NCBI GenBank assembly: GCA_014360195.1
Contig: JACIXY010000015.1
Span: 1-64,000, forward strand
Direction: 5' to 3'
Source of the DNA: Bacillota bacterium
Lineage (GTDB): Bacteria > Bacillota > SHA-98 > UBA4971
Length of the DNA: 64,000 nucleotides
Part shown: positions 8,676 to 17,686 of the stretch, piece by piece
Layout of the letters: every line of letters starts with the position of its first letter
Position numbering within the stretch: position 1 is the first letter of the stretch
Made by a program: the position numbers and the translations under genes
Notes under the pieces: model-generated
Told to the model about the DNA's origin: nothing
Database searches by the model: none
Seen by the model: only the letters and a program-made list of their open reading frames with translations

Positions 8676-8966
8676 CTATTTCATGTTCTTGATGAGGCCG
8701 AAGTCGCCGGTCTTTGCGGCGAGGAGGATGCGCCTCATGTACTCCTTGACGAGGGATGCGTTAAGCGGCACGGGCATGTTCTTGAGTTTTATGTCGAGCT
8801 GCGGGTCCTTGGCCGCCTTCATCGCCCGTTCGATGTGCTCGTCGGTAAACCCGGGCATCTCTGCGAGCGTGGTGGGGAAGCCCACCTTGCGGCTCAGGCG
8901 CACCATGCCCTCGGCGACCGCGACCCCGAGCTCTCTCCCGGATAGGATGTGATACAATCTCATTGC
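8676..8966 (-). pseudogene. C-terminal remnant of an iron-containing alcohol dehydrogenase
   Basis: About 95 residues read as the C-terminal end of a class III (iron) alcohol dehydrogenase: RLYHILSGRELGVAVAEGMV, then GFPTTLAEMPGFTDEHIERA and DPQLDIKLKNMPVPLNASLV, ending in GDFGLIKNM. Such enzymes are near 400 residues and have N-terminal Rossmann-like and metal-binding parts, all missing here. The recognisable part stops near 8966, where the divergent antiporter gene and its start region begin. The open frame continues to 9062, but that part does not resemble the family. It is a 5'-deleted relic, flanked on its 3' side by a dispersed repeat that may have taken part in the rearrangement. Confidence 0.8.
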
Positions 8967-8994
8967 AGTTCGAGAGGCTGGGAGGTTGCCAACC

Positions 8995-10677
8995 GTGCGC
9001 AGGGGTTTTTCGGCGGCAGAGTCGTCACTCATTCTCGTGGGGATCGTAGTGCTGCTCGCCATATGTATTGCCGTACTTCATATGCCTGCATACTGGCCTT
9101 TGTTTGCTGCGTTGTTTGGGTGCGCGTGTCTTGCACTGCACCGGGGGTTCTCTCCCGGTGCAATGGCCCAAATGGCCCGGGACGGTATCGGGAAGGCGAT
9201 CGTGCCCATCGAGATGCTGGCGCTCATCGGCGTGCTGATGGGCTTGTGGCGACTCAACGGAACCGCCGCGACAGTAGCTACTTACGGCAGCGCTCTCATG
9301 AGCCCGCGCCATTTCCCGCTGAGCGCCTTCATTCTGTGCGCAGCGGTCTCCATGGCCGTGGGGACTGCCAACGGCGCGGCGACCATAATCGGCCTTCCGC
9401 TCATGATGGCGGGGCAGGCGTACCACCTGCCCGAGGGACTGCTTGCGGGGGCCGTAATCTCCGGGATTTACCTCGGCGACCGGTCGTCGCTAGTCTCCAG
9501 CGTTCTGCACATGGTGGCTCGCCTCACCGGAAGCAACCCGCGGGCGGTGTTCCGGCGGCTTGCCGTAACGCTTGTCCCCGCCGTGACGGTGTCGGCGCTG
9601 CTGTACTGGCTCGCCGCGCCCGGCCTCGCAGGCGGAGGCAAGGTGGGCGCGCCCGGTCTCGCGGGCGGCGGCAAGGTGAGTGGGCCCGCCTCCGTGTCGA
9701 TATCGGCCTCTGCATTTGCGTCTGCAACCGCACATACGCCTGCACCTGGCCTTGCGCGTGAGGACGAGCTAGGCCTCCCGCCTGCGCCTGCGCCTGTGCG
9801 TGCATCCGCACTGGCACGTGTGCCAGCGCCTACCCCTACCCCTACCGCTACTCCTACTCCTACTCCTACTCCTACCCCCACCTCTACCTCTACCCGTACC
9901 TCTGTCTCTACGTCTGTCTGGGCATCCGGGTCCCGACTCTTCCTGGATGCCCTGAAACGGGGTGGCATCGTCTCTCCCGCTCTTTTACTGGCGCCAGCCT
10001 TCATGATGATCATGGCGGCATTCAGGGTGCCCATCCTTACGAATCTCACCTTGAACGTCCTGGTGGCTGCGGTAGTTGCTGTGGTTACCCAGCACGCGTC
10101 ACCGGCCATCGTCGTCCGCACGGCCCTCCTCGGGCACCACGCGTCCGACGCCTTGGCGGTAGCGCCGGTGACAGCCGGGGGCGGGCTCGCGTCGATGGTC
10201 GGCGTCCTGCTCGTGCTGATATCGTCAACTGCCCTATCGGGCATCCTGGCGGGGACCGGGATCTTCGATGCTGCGCTCGGCAAATGGCTTTCTAGCCTCG
10301 TAAGCCCGCGCAGGGTCCTCCTTGCCACCATGGGTTTCAGCATCGCCACGGGGATGGTTGCCGCAAACCAGGCGCTCTCGGTGGTGCTTCCCTGCACGCT
10401 GCTCGAGTGCGTCTACCGTGAGAAGCGGCTATCAGGGCTTGCCCTCGCCCACGTGGTTTCTGACTCCGGCGTCATAGTCGCGCCGCTCGTGCCGTGGAGC
10501 GTTGCGGCGCTTGGGCCCGCTGCGATCCTCGGCGTGTCGCCCGCTGCCTACATTCCGTATGCATTCCTCTGCTGGGCGCTTCCCGCGGTGTCAGTTGCCT
10601 GGATCTTGGTAGACGAGGCGAGCTACGCTCCGTCTCTCGCCGGGAAAGACGAGCAGGCGGACGGCGAAAACGCCTAA
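8995..10677 (+). CDS. NhaC-like Na+/H+ antiporter with a low-complexity Pro/Thr insertion
   Basis: Polytopic membrane protein resembling the NhaC family of sodium/proton antiporters, which may also exchange organic acids. Membrane segments begin near residue 10, and the central signature GAVISGIYLGDRSSLVSSV corresponds to the conserved half-repeat motif. Residues about 205-320 are an unusual cytosol- or exterior-facing insertion: a duplicated PGLAGGGKV unit, then Ala/Pro-rich sequence, then Thr-Pro and Thr-Ser repeats encoded by CCTACC-type hexamers at about 9825-9910. GTG 8995 is preferred over TTG 8986 because GGGAGG at 8980-8984 is too close to the latter. An extended -10 TGATACAAT at 8950-8958 may be its promoter. 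The stop codon TAA lies inside the border of the next repeat. Confidence 0.75.
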   Translation: MRRGFSAAESSLILVGIVVLLAICIAVLHMPAYWPLFAALFGCACLALHRGFSPGAMAQMARDGIGKAIVPIEMLALIGVLMGLWRLNGTAATVATYGSALMSPRHFPLSAFILCAAVSMAVGTANGAATIIGLPLMMAGQAYHLPEGLLAGAVISGIYLGDRSSLVSSVLHMVARLTGSNPRAVFRRLAVTLVPAVTVSALLYWLAAPGLAGGGKVGAPGLAGGGKVSGPASVSISASAFASATAHTPAPGLAREDELGLPPAPAPVRASALARVPAPTPTPTATPTPTPTPTPTSTSTRTSVSTSVWASGSRLFLDALKRGGIVSPALLLAPAFMMIMAAFRVPILTNLTLNVLVAAVVAVVTQHASPAIVVRTALLGHHASDALAVAPVTAGGGLASMVGVLLVLISSTALSGILAGTGIFDAALGKWLSSLVSPRRVLLATMGFSIATGMVAANQALSVVLPCTLLECVYREKRLSGLALAHVVSDSGVIVAPLVPWSVAALGPAAILGVSPAAYIPYAFLCWALPAVSVAWILVDEASYAPSLAGKDEQADGENA

Positions 10678-10870
10678 GTGGGGGTGCGGAAATGCTCCCG
10701 ACTCTTGGGAGGGGTTGCCGGTGCTTGCACGAGGGGTGTCAAAATCCGGCCACTTGCCCGACGGGCCGGATTTTGTCAAGGCGCTCCGCTTGGGGCGCCG
10801 TCCCCGAGTGCAACACCGGCAGCCCGCCAACTACTGGGAAAGGGACAGGGACTAACGCACCCGCACTTAG
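10674..10870. repeat. Dispersed palindromic repeat, complete long form
   Basis: 197-bp reference copy. Borders CTAAGTGGGGGTGCGG (from 10674) and the mirror ACGCACCCGCACTTAG (to 10870) form terminal inverted repeats. Inside are the second-tier arms GGGGTTGCCGGTG / CAACACCGGCAGCCC and, in the middle, the terminator-like stem AAAATCCGGCC (10741-10751) / GGCCGGATTTT (10764-10774). No coding capacity was recognised, so any movement would need help in trans. The left border overlaps the stop codon of the antiporter (TAA 10675-10677). Confidence 0.85.
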
Positions 10871-10934
10871 GTTGTCGTCACTTGCCATCCTCTTGTCAGT
10901 CTCCTGGCTAGTGTGGTATCGTTGAGCACGGACG

Positions 10935-13900
10935 GTGAGAGATGTGATCTTGCACGCTACCTGGATTCCATCCGGTGCCAGCGACGCCTTCGGGGAAGAA
11001 GAGGAGGGACGCTGCGGCACCGGGAGTGCGCCTCGTTTCGATGGGCGCTTTTTCATATGGGGTGAATCGCCCGAGCGCGTGCACGCAAAGCCCAGGATCA
11101 CGAGACCTGGCGAACGGCGTCGTAGGTATGCGCGCCACTCCTTCCTGGCGACGCGCGACGAACTCGAGCTCGCCCTTGCGACCCTGTTGGAAGCTGCAGC
11201 GGGCATGAACGATCTACCGAGCACAAGAGCCGCTACGATGCTCGCGCTCCTGCCGTCGCGGGACGGCAGGCCTGAGCCGTCGCCGCTGCTGCTGCGCGAG
11301 GTTTTCGTGCTGCCTGGTGAGGAGGGCTTCAGCCGACCACAGAACGGCGGCTTTGAGGCGCAGGGCGTTATCGCGTCCGGCCTGCCCCCAGCAGAACATG
11401 CGGCCGGGAATGGGCAGGCGACTGGCACTGGGAGCAAGCAGGGCGGGGCCGAAGAGGCAGCAGCAGGCGCAGACAGCGCCGCAGATGACGCCCAGACTCA
11501 GGCTGGTGTCGAACCCGACGGCCGAAGGTCGGTGGGGCTTTACCGAGTAACAGGCGTTTCCCTGTCTGCGGCTGATGCCCTGAGCATCCTTGCGGTCGTA
11601 CCGGAGGACGGCGACTTTCGTCCAGGCACCAGCGCGACCCGCATCGCTTTGGGTCCTGACTTCCGCTTTTGGGTGAAGGCAGCCAAGCTCGCCCTTGAGC
11701 TTCTCGCAAGGCAAAGGCTGGTGCCGTGCGTCGTGCCGGTCTCCGAAAGGGGAGATCAAGGGAAGGACCCAGCCGGCAGAGCTGAAACCGGGGGCCAGGC
11801 CGCATCCAGGGGCAGGTCGAAGGCGGGAGGAGGAGCCGTGGTCCGCCGGACCGGGACCCGCGCCGGTGCCGCTGTCAGGGTTGTTGACTCCTGCGCCGAC
11901 ACCGCAAGAGCGAAAGCGAGGGCAGGATGGCGCCCAGCGCTGGACCTTCCCGCCGACGCGATCCGCGTGCGGGAGCTTGCGCAGTCGATGCCCGGGATCT
12001 GTCGGGCGTTCGTGGCCCCGGAACGCTTAGTTCAGGCGCAGCAAACTGCCACGTCGGATTGTCAGCCTCAGGCCGCGGATGAAGGGATGGCTGAGGCCGC
12101 GGCCGCTGCGCGCGTCCTCTCATCCGGCTACGCACTCCTGCAGGGTTTCCTCGACTCGACCATCGACGAAGCCGCTCGTCGCTGGCTTTTCAGGGAACGC
12201 CGCCGTCGCATGGGGGACTTCCTCGACAGCGGGGACTTGTGGCTCGCCGAAGTTGCCATGAAGGGCGGCGTCTACAGTCACCCGGCAATGGCTTGGCTGT
12301 ACGCCCTCGGCGAGAGGCGGCCTTTCATTGAGAGACCGGCGGGCGAACTCGGGAAGCTGCGCGATACGATAGAGCAGTGGCTCAATGAAATCGGTGCGGG
12401 TGGGGCACCCAGCGCGTTTCGGACATGTTTCCGGCTTCTTCCGCCTGGAGAGGAGTCCGCGACGGCGACGAACCCCGGGGCGCTGTCGTCTGCGTCGCCG
12501 CCTGCAGCGTCGTCAATAGAGACGACTGAGGCTAACGGAGAGACGACTGAGGCTGACGGCGATGTGTGGATCGTTGAATACCTGCTCCAGGCCATCGACG
12601 ACCCGAGCCTCGTGGTTCCGGCTGCGAGGGTTTGGCGCGAGAAGGGGCGGGTGCTCGAGTTCCTGGGCCGCCGGTTCGAAAACCCCCAGGAGAGGCTCCT
12701 CGCCAACCTCGGGCGTGCTTCGCGGCTGTTTCCGGCGGTAGAGGACAGCCTCAAGACGGCCCGACCCGAAGCTTGCTATCTTACTACGGCCGAGGCATAT
12801 TCGTTTCTGCGCGAGGTGGCCCCGCTGCTCGAGGAGAGCGGCTTCGGCGTCCTTGTGCCGCCGTGGTGGGGCGAAAATCGCGGCAAGGCCGCGCGGCTCG
12901 GCATCCACCTCAAGGTGCGGGCCCCGGCGTCGGCATCGGCGTCGCCCGGGGCCGGTGCGCCCGGCAACTCCTATTTCGGCATGGATAGCCTGGTGGAATA
13001 CGACTGGCAAATAGCCCTCGGCGACCAGGTCATGGATAAGGACGAATTCCGACGCCTTGTGGCCCTGAAGGTTCCTCTCGTGCGCGTGAGGGGCGAGTGG
13101 GTCGAGATCCGTCCCGAAGACGTCGAGGCCGCTATCAAGTTCTGGGACAGGCGCAGGAAGGCCGGGGTGCTGACCGTTGGCGAGGCACTCGCCACAGCCC
13201 TCCAGGCGGGGTCTGGGGAGGAATCGGGTCTGCCCGTAGTCCGTGTGGACGCGGAGGGCTGGATAGGCGACCTCATCGGGCGCCTGTCCGCGGGCGAGAA
13301 GATTCAGGAACTGCCTCAGCCCCGTGGGTTTGCGGGAAGCTTGCGCCCCTACCAGGTGAGGGGCTACTCGTGGCTGTCCTTCCTGAAAGAGTGGGGGATC
13401 GGGGCATGCCTCGCCGATGACATGGGGCTTGGCAAGACCATCCAGGTGATAGCGCTCGTCCTCCGGGCGAAGGAGGAAGGCACCCTCAGCGGCCCGGTGC
13501 TGCTCGTCTGCCCAACGTCGGTGGTGGGCAACTGGTGCCGGGAGATCGGGCGGTTCGGCCCGTCCCTAAAGGTTATGGTCCATCACGGCGCGGACAGGCT
13601 CTCGGGCCATGCATTTGCGGCCGAGGGGAGCACCTGTGACGTGGTCATCACCACGTACTCTCTCGTACACCGCGACGAAGAGCATCTCGCCCGCATCGAA
13701 TGGCACGGCATAGTCCTGGACGAGGCCCAGAACATCAAGAACCCCGGCACGAGGCAGAGCCGGAGCGTGCGTAGGTTGAAGGCGGGGTTCAGGGTGGCCC
13801 TCACCGGGACCCCCATCGAGAACCGCCTGTCTGAGCTGTGGTCCATCATGGACTTTCTCAACCCTGGCTACCTCGGTCCGGCGGCGGAGTTCCGGAGGAA

Positions 13901-14777
13901 GTTCGCGATCCCCATCGAGCGCTATCGGGACCGGGACCGGGCCGAGCGGCTACGCCGCCTCGTCGGACCGTTCATCCTGCGCAGGCTAAAGACGGACCCG
14001 CGCGTTATCCAGGACCTTCCCCAGAAGGAGGAGGTAAAGGTCTACTGCACGCTCACCAGGGAGCAGGCCACGCTTTACGAGGCCGTCGTGAGTGACATGC
14101 TCCAGACCATCGAGGGGGCGTCAGGCATCGAGCGGCGCGGCGCGATCCTCGCCGCCCTGCTTAAGCTCAAGCAGGTGTGCAACCATCCCGCTCAGTTCCT
14201 GCGGGACAGGAGCGCCCTGGACGGGCGCTCGGGAAAGCTTGCGAGGCTCGTGGAGATGCTCGACGAGGTGGTGGCCGGAGGAAACCGGGCGCTTGTGTTC
14301 TCGCAATTCGCCGAGATGGGCGCCATGCTCCGGGACTACCTTCGCGGCGCGCTCGGGCGCGAGGTGGCGTTCCTCCACGGTGGGGTCCCGCAGAAGGCCA
14401 GGGACGAGATGGTGCAGCGGTTCCAGAACGACCCTGACGGCCCGCCGGTGTTCGTCCTGTCCCTGAAGGCGGGAGGCCTCGGCCTCAATCTCACGCGCGC
14501 GAACTACGTGTTCCATTTCCACAGGTGGTGGAACCCGGCGGTGGAGAATCAGGCCACCGACAGGGCGTTCCGCATTGGGCAGACCCAGAAGGTGCAGGTG
14601 TACAAGTTTATCTGCGCCGGCACGCTTGAGGAGCGCATCGACGAGATGATCGAGGACAAGAAGCACCTGGCCGACAACGTGATCGGAACAGGCGAGGACT
14701 GGATAACCGAGATGTCCACGGACGAGCTACGGGACCTGTTCCTGCTGCGCAGGGAGGCCGTGGCGGACGACGACTGA
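10935..14777 (+). CDS. SNF2-family DEAD/DEAH helicase (HepA/RapA-like)
   Basis: Large Swi2/Snf2 ATPase that would remodel protein-DNA or RNA polymerase complexes. The N-terminal 750 residues are the long helical accessory region seen in bacterial SNF2 proteins. The ATPase core holds Walker A DDMGLGKT near 830, DEAQNIKNP near 928, LTGTPIENRLSELWSI near 956, and the C-terminal helicase part with FVLSLKAGGLGLNLT and ATDRAFRIGQTQKV before the C-terminus. Low-complexity insertions occur near 155-190, 275-330, 505-545 (a 21-bp tandem duplication giving ETTEANGETTEADGD) and 650-665. GTG 10935 is used. The SWIM zinc-finger partner follows, a common bacterial pairing. Confidence 0.9.
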   Translation: MRDVILHATWIPSGASDAFGEEEEGRCGTGSAPRFDGRFFIWGESPERVHAKPRITRPGERRRRYARHSFLATRDELELALATLLEAAAGMNDLPSTRAATMLALLPSRDGRPEPSPLLLREVFVLPGEEGFSRPQNGGFEAQGVIASGLPPAEHAAGNGQATGTGSKQGGAEEAAAGADSAADDAQTQAGVEPDGRRSVGLYRVTGVSLSAADALSILAVVPEDGDFRPGTSATRIALGPDFRFWVKAAKLALELLARQRLVPCVVPVSERGDQGKDPAGRAETGGQAASRGRSKAGGGAVVRRTGTRAGAAVRVVDSCADTARAKARAGWRPALDLPADAIRVRELAQSMPGICRAFVAPERLVQAQQTATSDCQPQAADEGMAEAAAAARVLSSGYALLQGFLDSTIDEAARRWLFRERRRRMGDFLDSGDLWLAEVAMKGGVYSHPAMAWLYALGERRPFIERPAGELGKLRDTIEQWLNEIGAGGAPSAFRTCFRLLPPGEESATATNPGALSSASPPAASSIETTEANGETTEADGDVWIVEYLLQAIDDPSLVVPAARVWREKGRVLEFLGRRFENPQERLLANLGRASRLFPAVEDSLKTARPEACYLTTAEAYSFLREVAPLLEESGFGVLVPPWWGENRGKAARLGIHLKVRAPASASASPGAGAPGNSYFGMDSLVEYDWQIALGDQVMDKDEFRRLVALKVPLVRVRGEWVEIRPEDVEAAIKFWDRRRKAGVLTVGEALATALQAGSGEESGLPVVRVDAEGWIGDLIGRLSAGEKIQELPQPRGFAGSLRPYQVRGYSWLSFLKEWGIGACLADDMGLGKTIQVIALVLRAKEEGTLSGPVLLVCPTSVVGNWCREIGRFGPSLKVMVHHGADRLSGHAFAAEGSTCDVVITTYSLVHRDEEHLARIEWHGIVLDEAQNIKNPGTRQSRSVRRLKAGFRVALTGTPIENRLSELWSIMDFLNPGYLGPAAEFRRKFAIPIERYRDRDRAERLRRLVGPFILRRLKTDPRVIQDLPQKEEVKVYCTLTREQATLYEAVVSDMLQTIEGASGIERRGAILAALLKLKQVCNHPAQFLRDRSALDGRSGKLARLVEMLDEVVAGGNRALVFSQFAEMGAMLRDYLRGALGREVAFLHGGVPQKARDEMVQRFQNDPDGPPVFVLSLKAGGLGLNLTRANYVFHFHRWWNPAVENQATDRAFRIGQTQKVQVYKFICAGTLEERIDEMIEDKKHLADNVIGTGEDWITEMSTDELRDLFLLRREAVADDD

Positions 14778-14816
14778 TCGGGAGGAACGCTGCTCGCTGG
14801 ACGCAAGTTCCAAACG

Positions 14817-14902
14817 CGACGGAGCACGGGGGACGGAGGACGAATACTAAGGACGAAGGACGATGGACGGAGTACGACGGACGAGGGACGGAGGACAGAA
14901 GA
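14817..14902 (+). repeat. Degenerate purine-rich GGACGA tandem array
   Basis: About 85 bp of imperfect repeats of GGACGGA / GGACGAA (for example GGACGAAGGACGATGGACGG) between the helicase and the SWIM gene. The last unit provides the ribosome binding site GGAGGACAG for the SWIM gene. Strong strand asymmetry (almost no pyrimidine apart from C) is visible. Confidence 0.7.
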
Positions 14903-14905
14903 TTG

Positions 14906-15931
14906 ATGGCGCGAAGCGGCCAGTTCGGGAAAAGCTGGTGGGCGAAACGGTGGATCTCAGTGCTGGAGTCGTTCGGCTGGTCGAACCGCCTGCAGAGGGG
15001 GAGGTCCTACGCTCGTTACGGGAACGTGCTGGACGTGGTGGTGGCGCCCGGCGAGGTCAGGGCGAAGGTCCAGGGGTCGAGGCCTCGGCCCTACAGGGTG
15101 ATCATCAGGGTGAAACCGCTCGACGACGCAGAGTGGGACAAGGTAACGTCAGCCATGGCGAAACAGGCGGTTTTCGCGGCACGCCTCCTGGCAGGCGAGA
15201 TGCCGGAAAACATTGAGGAGGTTTTCAACCGGAGCCGCGTGCCGCTCTTCCCATCATCCGGGCGGGATATCGTAACGACCTGCTCGTGTCCGGACTGGGC
15301 GAACCCGTGCAAGCACGTGGCGGCCGTGTATTACGTGCTCGGGCAGGAGTTCGACCGCGACCCGTTCCTGCTCTTCCTGCTGCGCGGACGGAGTCGCGAT
15401 GAGCTGATGGCCGCCTTGAGAGACAAGCGTGTGCCGGTCGAGTGTCCCGGAGCGGAAAGGCTTTCGCGAGGACGCGCTGCCGCGGCGGCGGGGCGCGGCC
15501 GTGCCCCCAGCCAGGGGGCTGAAGAGGGTGGCGGTGCCCATATCGGCACTCAGGACGGCACCGGGGACAGCGCCTACGACGATGACGATGGCCAGGCTGT
15601 TCTGGAGGCGCTTTTCGCTTCCGCCGAGGCTTTCTGGGCTGGCGATGCGCGCAAGGTCAAGGCTTTGCCAGTCTCGGTGAAACCTCCGGCGGTGCCAGGG
15701 GCCATCCCGAAACGCCTCGGCGTGCCCGGGCCCTGGCGTACCAGCCGCGACTTCGACGAAAGGAGCTTCGCGCTGGTGCTGGCGGACTACTACAAGACGG
15801 TGAGCCGGGAAGCTCTGGGCCTCGCTTACGAGGGCGGCGGGAACGGCACCGGCACCGGGAACGGGAACGACGGCGAGAATGGCAGTGCGAGCGCCGGCGG
15901 TGATACAGATGAACCGTCTTGCGGTGTATAG
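14906..15931 (+). CDS. SWIM zinc-finger protein, partner of the SNF2 helicase
   Basis: Predicted DNA- or protein-binding partner of the helicase. After FGKSWWAKRWISVLESFGW, the usual N-terminus of these proteins, the SWIM motif CSCPDWANPCKH (CxC...CxH ligands) lies near residues 127-138. The rest is the typical alpha-helical tail, with Gly/Ala/Arg-rich low-complexity stretches near 185-215 and at the C-terminus (GTGTGNGNDGENG). ATG 14906 is chosen over TTG 14903 because GGAGG at 14890-14894 fits better. SNF2-SWIM pairs are widespread in Firmicutes and actinobacteria, but their role is not well defined. Confidence 0.85.
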   Translation: MARSGQFGKSWWAKRWISVLESFGWSNRLQRGRSYARYGNVLDVVVAPGEVRAKVQGSRPRPYRVIIRVKPLDDAEWDKVTSAMAKQAVFAARLLAGEMPENIEEVFNRSRVPLFPSSGRDIVTTCSCPDWANPCKHVAAVYYVLGQEFDRDPFLLFLLRGRSRDELMAALRDKRVPVECPGAERLSRGRAAAAAGRGRAPSQGAEEGGGAHIGTQDGTGDSAYDDDDGQAVLEALFASAEAFWAGDARKVKALPVSVKPPAVPGAIPKRLGVPGPWRTSRDFDERSFALVLADYYKTVSREALGLAYEGGGNGTGTGNGNDGENGSASAGGDTDEPSCGV

Positions 15932-16025
15932 GTGTATAATGGTCGTGGGTTGCTTCACTTCCCCGCCGGTCCTCGGTCGATTGCCTTGAAAGACGCCATA
16001 TCGATATCGGATGGGAGTTGATAGG
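15932..16025 (+). promoter_or_regulatory. Likely promoter region of the UPF0251 gene
   Basis: A good -10 TATAAT is at 15935-15940, just after the SWIM stop codon, but no convincing -35 is seen. GGGAG at 16013-16017 is the ribosome binding site for ATG 16026. Confidence 0.4.
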
Positions 16026-16502
16026 ATGCCACGGCCGCCCAAGTGCAGGCGAGTGGAGTTCCTGCCTCAGGTAACCGTATTCAAACCCGCAGGCGTCCCG
16101 CTGCGCGGGCTGCGCGAAGAGGTGCTGACCGTCGAGGAACTGGAGGCGATCCGCCTGAAGGACCTCGAGGGACTCGAACAGGAGGAGTGCGCCGAGAGGA
16201 TGCAGGTCTCGCGGCCCACGTTCCAGAGGGTGCTTGTGTCCGCAAGAGAGAAGATCGCAAGAGCCCTCGTTGAAGGGGCGGCCATCCGCGTGGAGGGCGG
16301 CAACTACCGCCTTGCCCGGCGCAAGTTCCAGTGCCGGGCATGCGGGCACGAGTTTGAGGCGCCCTTTGGCACAGGGCAGCGAGGGGCAGAAATGACTTGC
16401 CCCGAGTGTGGAGCCGCCGAGGTGCGCCGAACCGACCAGGACGTCCACGGATTCGGCAACATGCCCTGGGGCCGTCATGGGCGGGGGTGGGACCGCGAAT
16501 AG
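16026..16502 (+). CDS. UPF0251/DUF134 DNA-binding protein with C-terminal zinc ribbon
   Basis: Predicted small regulator. Residues 1-95 are the DUF134 helix-turn-helix region ([15 protein letters not shown] start, then [20 protein letters not shown] and [20 protein letters not shown]), sigma-factor-like in fold. The C-terminal part has two CxxC pairs (CRACGHEF and CPECGAAEV) forming a zinc ribbon. ATG 16026 gives the standard family N-terminus and is preferred over ATG 16011. DUF134 genes often neighbour iron-sulfur and NifX/Mrp-type genes, but no such neighbour is present here. The FMN dehydrogenase follows 76 bp later, so the two are probably co-transcribed. Confidence 0.88.
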   Translation: MPRPPKCRRVEFLPQVTVFKPAGVPLRGLREEVLTVEELEAIRLKDLEGLEQEECAERMQVSRPTFQRVLVSAREKIARALVEGAAIRVEGGNYRLARRKFQCRACGHEFEAPFGTGQRGAEMTCPECGAAEVRRTDQDVHGFGNMPWGRHGRGWDRE

Positions 16503-16578
16503 CCGACCTGGGCAGGAATACCGAGGCGCGGCGCAGAATGAACTCCCTGTGTGTGCTACAGAGACAGGAGGGCGCAAT

Positions 16579-17616
16579 ATGGGCCAGGCCGACCAGGTTC
16601 CCGAGCTTTCGGAGATACGCAGGCGCGCAAAGGAGAGGATGGGTGGGGTCTGCCGGGTGTGCCGGGTGTGCGACGGAAGGGCGTGCGCCGGTGAGGTCCC
16701 GGGCATGGGCGGGATCGGCACGGGCGCCGGGTTCATCCGGAACGCCGAGGCCCTCGCCGAGATCAAGCTCAATATGCGGGTCCTGCACGATGTCGCTGAG
16801 CCGGAGCTCGGGGTTACGCTATTCGGGCTCCCTCTGGAGTTGCCGGTCCTCGGGGCGCCTGTGGCCGGCGTGAAGATCAACTTTCGCGAGCTTGTGAGCG
16901 AGGCCGACCTTGCAGCCGCAATGGTGGGCGGGTGCTTTGATGCGGGTACCCTTGCAATGACGGGCGACGGCGGCCATCCCGAGGTATTCGAGTCTGGGAT
17001 CGCGGCCATTCGCGAGGCGGGCGGGCGGGGGATTCCCATAATCAAACCAGGCCCGAACGCTAACATCATTCGCAAGTTCCGGGCGGCTGAGGCCGCGGGA
17101 GCGCCCGCGGTCGGTATAGACGTGGACGCGGCCGGCCTTGTGAACATGCGGCTTCTTGGCGCCCCTGTGGGTCCCAAGTCCCCTCGGGACATCCGTGAGC
17201 TGGCGGAGTCCACCTCGCTACCGCTGATTTTGAAAGGGATCATGACGCCTGACGAAGCTGAGATCGCGGCGGAGTGCGGCGCTGCGGCGATCGTCGTGTC
17301 GAACCACGGCGGGCGCGCCCTTGACCATACGCCCGGAGTGGCTGAGGTGCTTCCCGGAATCGCGCGGGCTGTCAAGGGCAGGATCATCGTCTTCGCAGAC
17401 GGCGCTGTACGCACAGGCGTGGACGTCCTCAAGTACCTTGCCCTCGGCGCCGACGCTGTCCTGGTCGGGCGTCCGCTGGCCATCGGAGCGTTCGGAGCCG
17501 GACGCGCCGGCGTGGCCCGCGTAGTCGAGGCTATCCGCGACGACCTGCGGGTAGCCATGATCATGACCGGCTGCCCGTCGATCCGCACCATCGGACCGCA
17601 GGTGCTTGCGTCGTGA
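16579..17616 (+). CDS. FMN-dependent alpha-hydroxy-acid dehydrogenase with N-terminal Cys motif
   Basis: TIM-barrel flavoenzyme of the lactate/glycolate oxidase superfamily. It should oxidise a 2-hydroxy acid to the keto acid. The segments IVVSNHGGRALDHTPG near 238-253 (catalytic and substrate loop) and FADGAVRTGVDVLKYLALGA near 272 with DAVLVGRP (FMN phosphate site) are clear. The N-terminus GVCRVCRVCDGRACAGEVPG, with four cysteines, is typical of the clostridial branch and may bind a metal or an iron-sulfur cluster. ATG 16579 is chosen because AGGAGG at 16566-16571 precedes it; upstream codons of the longer frame overlap the UPF0251 gene. The physiological substrate cannot be told from sequence. 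Confidence 0.85.
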   Translation: MGQADQVPELSEIRRRAKERMGGVCRVCRVCDGRACAGEVPGMGGIGTGAGFIRNAEALAEIKLNMRVLHDVAEPELGVTLFGLPLELPVLGAPVAGVKINFRELVSEADLAAAMVGGCFDAGTLAMTGDGGHPEVFESGIAAIREAGGRGIPIIKPGPNANIIRKFRAAEAAGAPAVGIDVDAAGLVNMRLLGAPVGPKSPRDIRELAESTSLPLILKGIMTPDEAEIAAECGAAAIVVSNHGGRALDHTPGVAEVLPGIARAVKGRIIVFADGAVRTGVDVLKYLALGADAVLVGRPLAIGAFGAGRAGVARVVEAIRDDLRVAMIMTGCPSIRTIGPQVLAS

Positions 17617-17686
17617 CAGGGAGGCCACCCGGTCCTGGGCTGCGGAACCGGTCCCGCTTCTTCTGAAGAGAGAGGCGCGATGCCTG

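Noticed and set aside
9825-9910. Possible CRISPR-like or minisatellite array
   Set aside because: The units are degenerate hexamers inside a coding frame without spacers, giving Thr-Pro repeats.
15657-17591. 644-residue minus-strand open frame
   Set aside because: It lies opposite the SWIM, UPF0251 and FMN-dehydrogenase genes and is Arg/Pro/Ser-rich without any recognisable motif. It is a GC-rich shadow frame.
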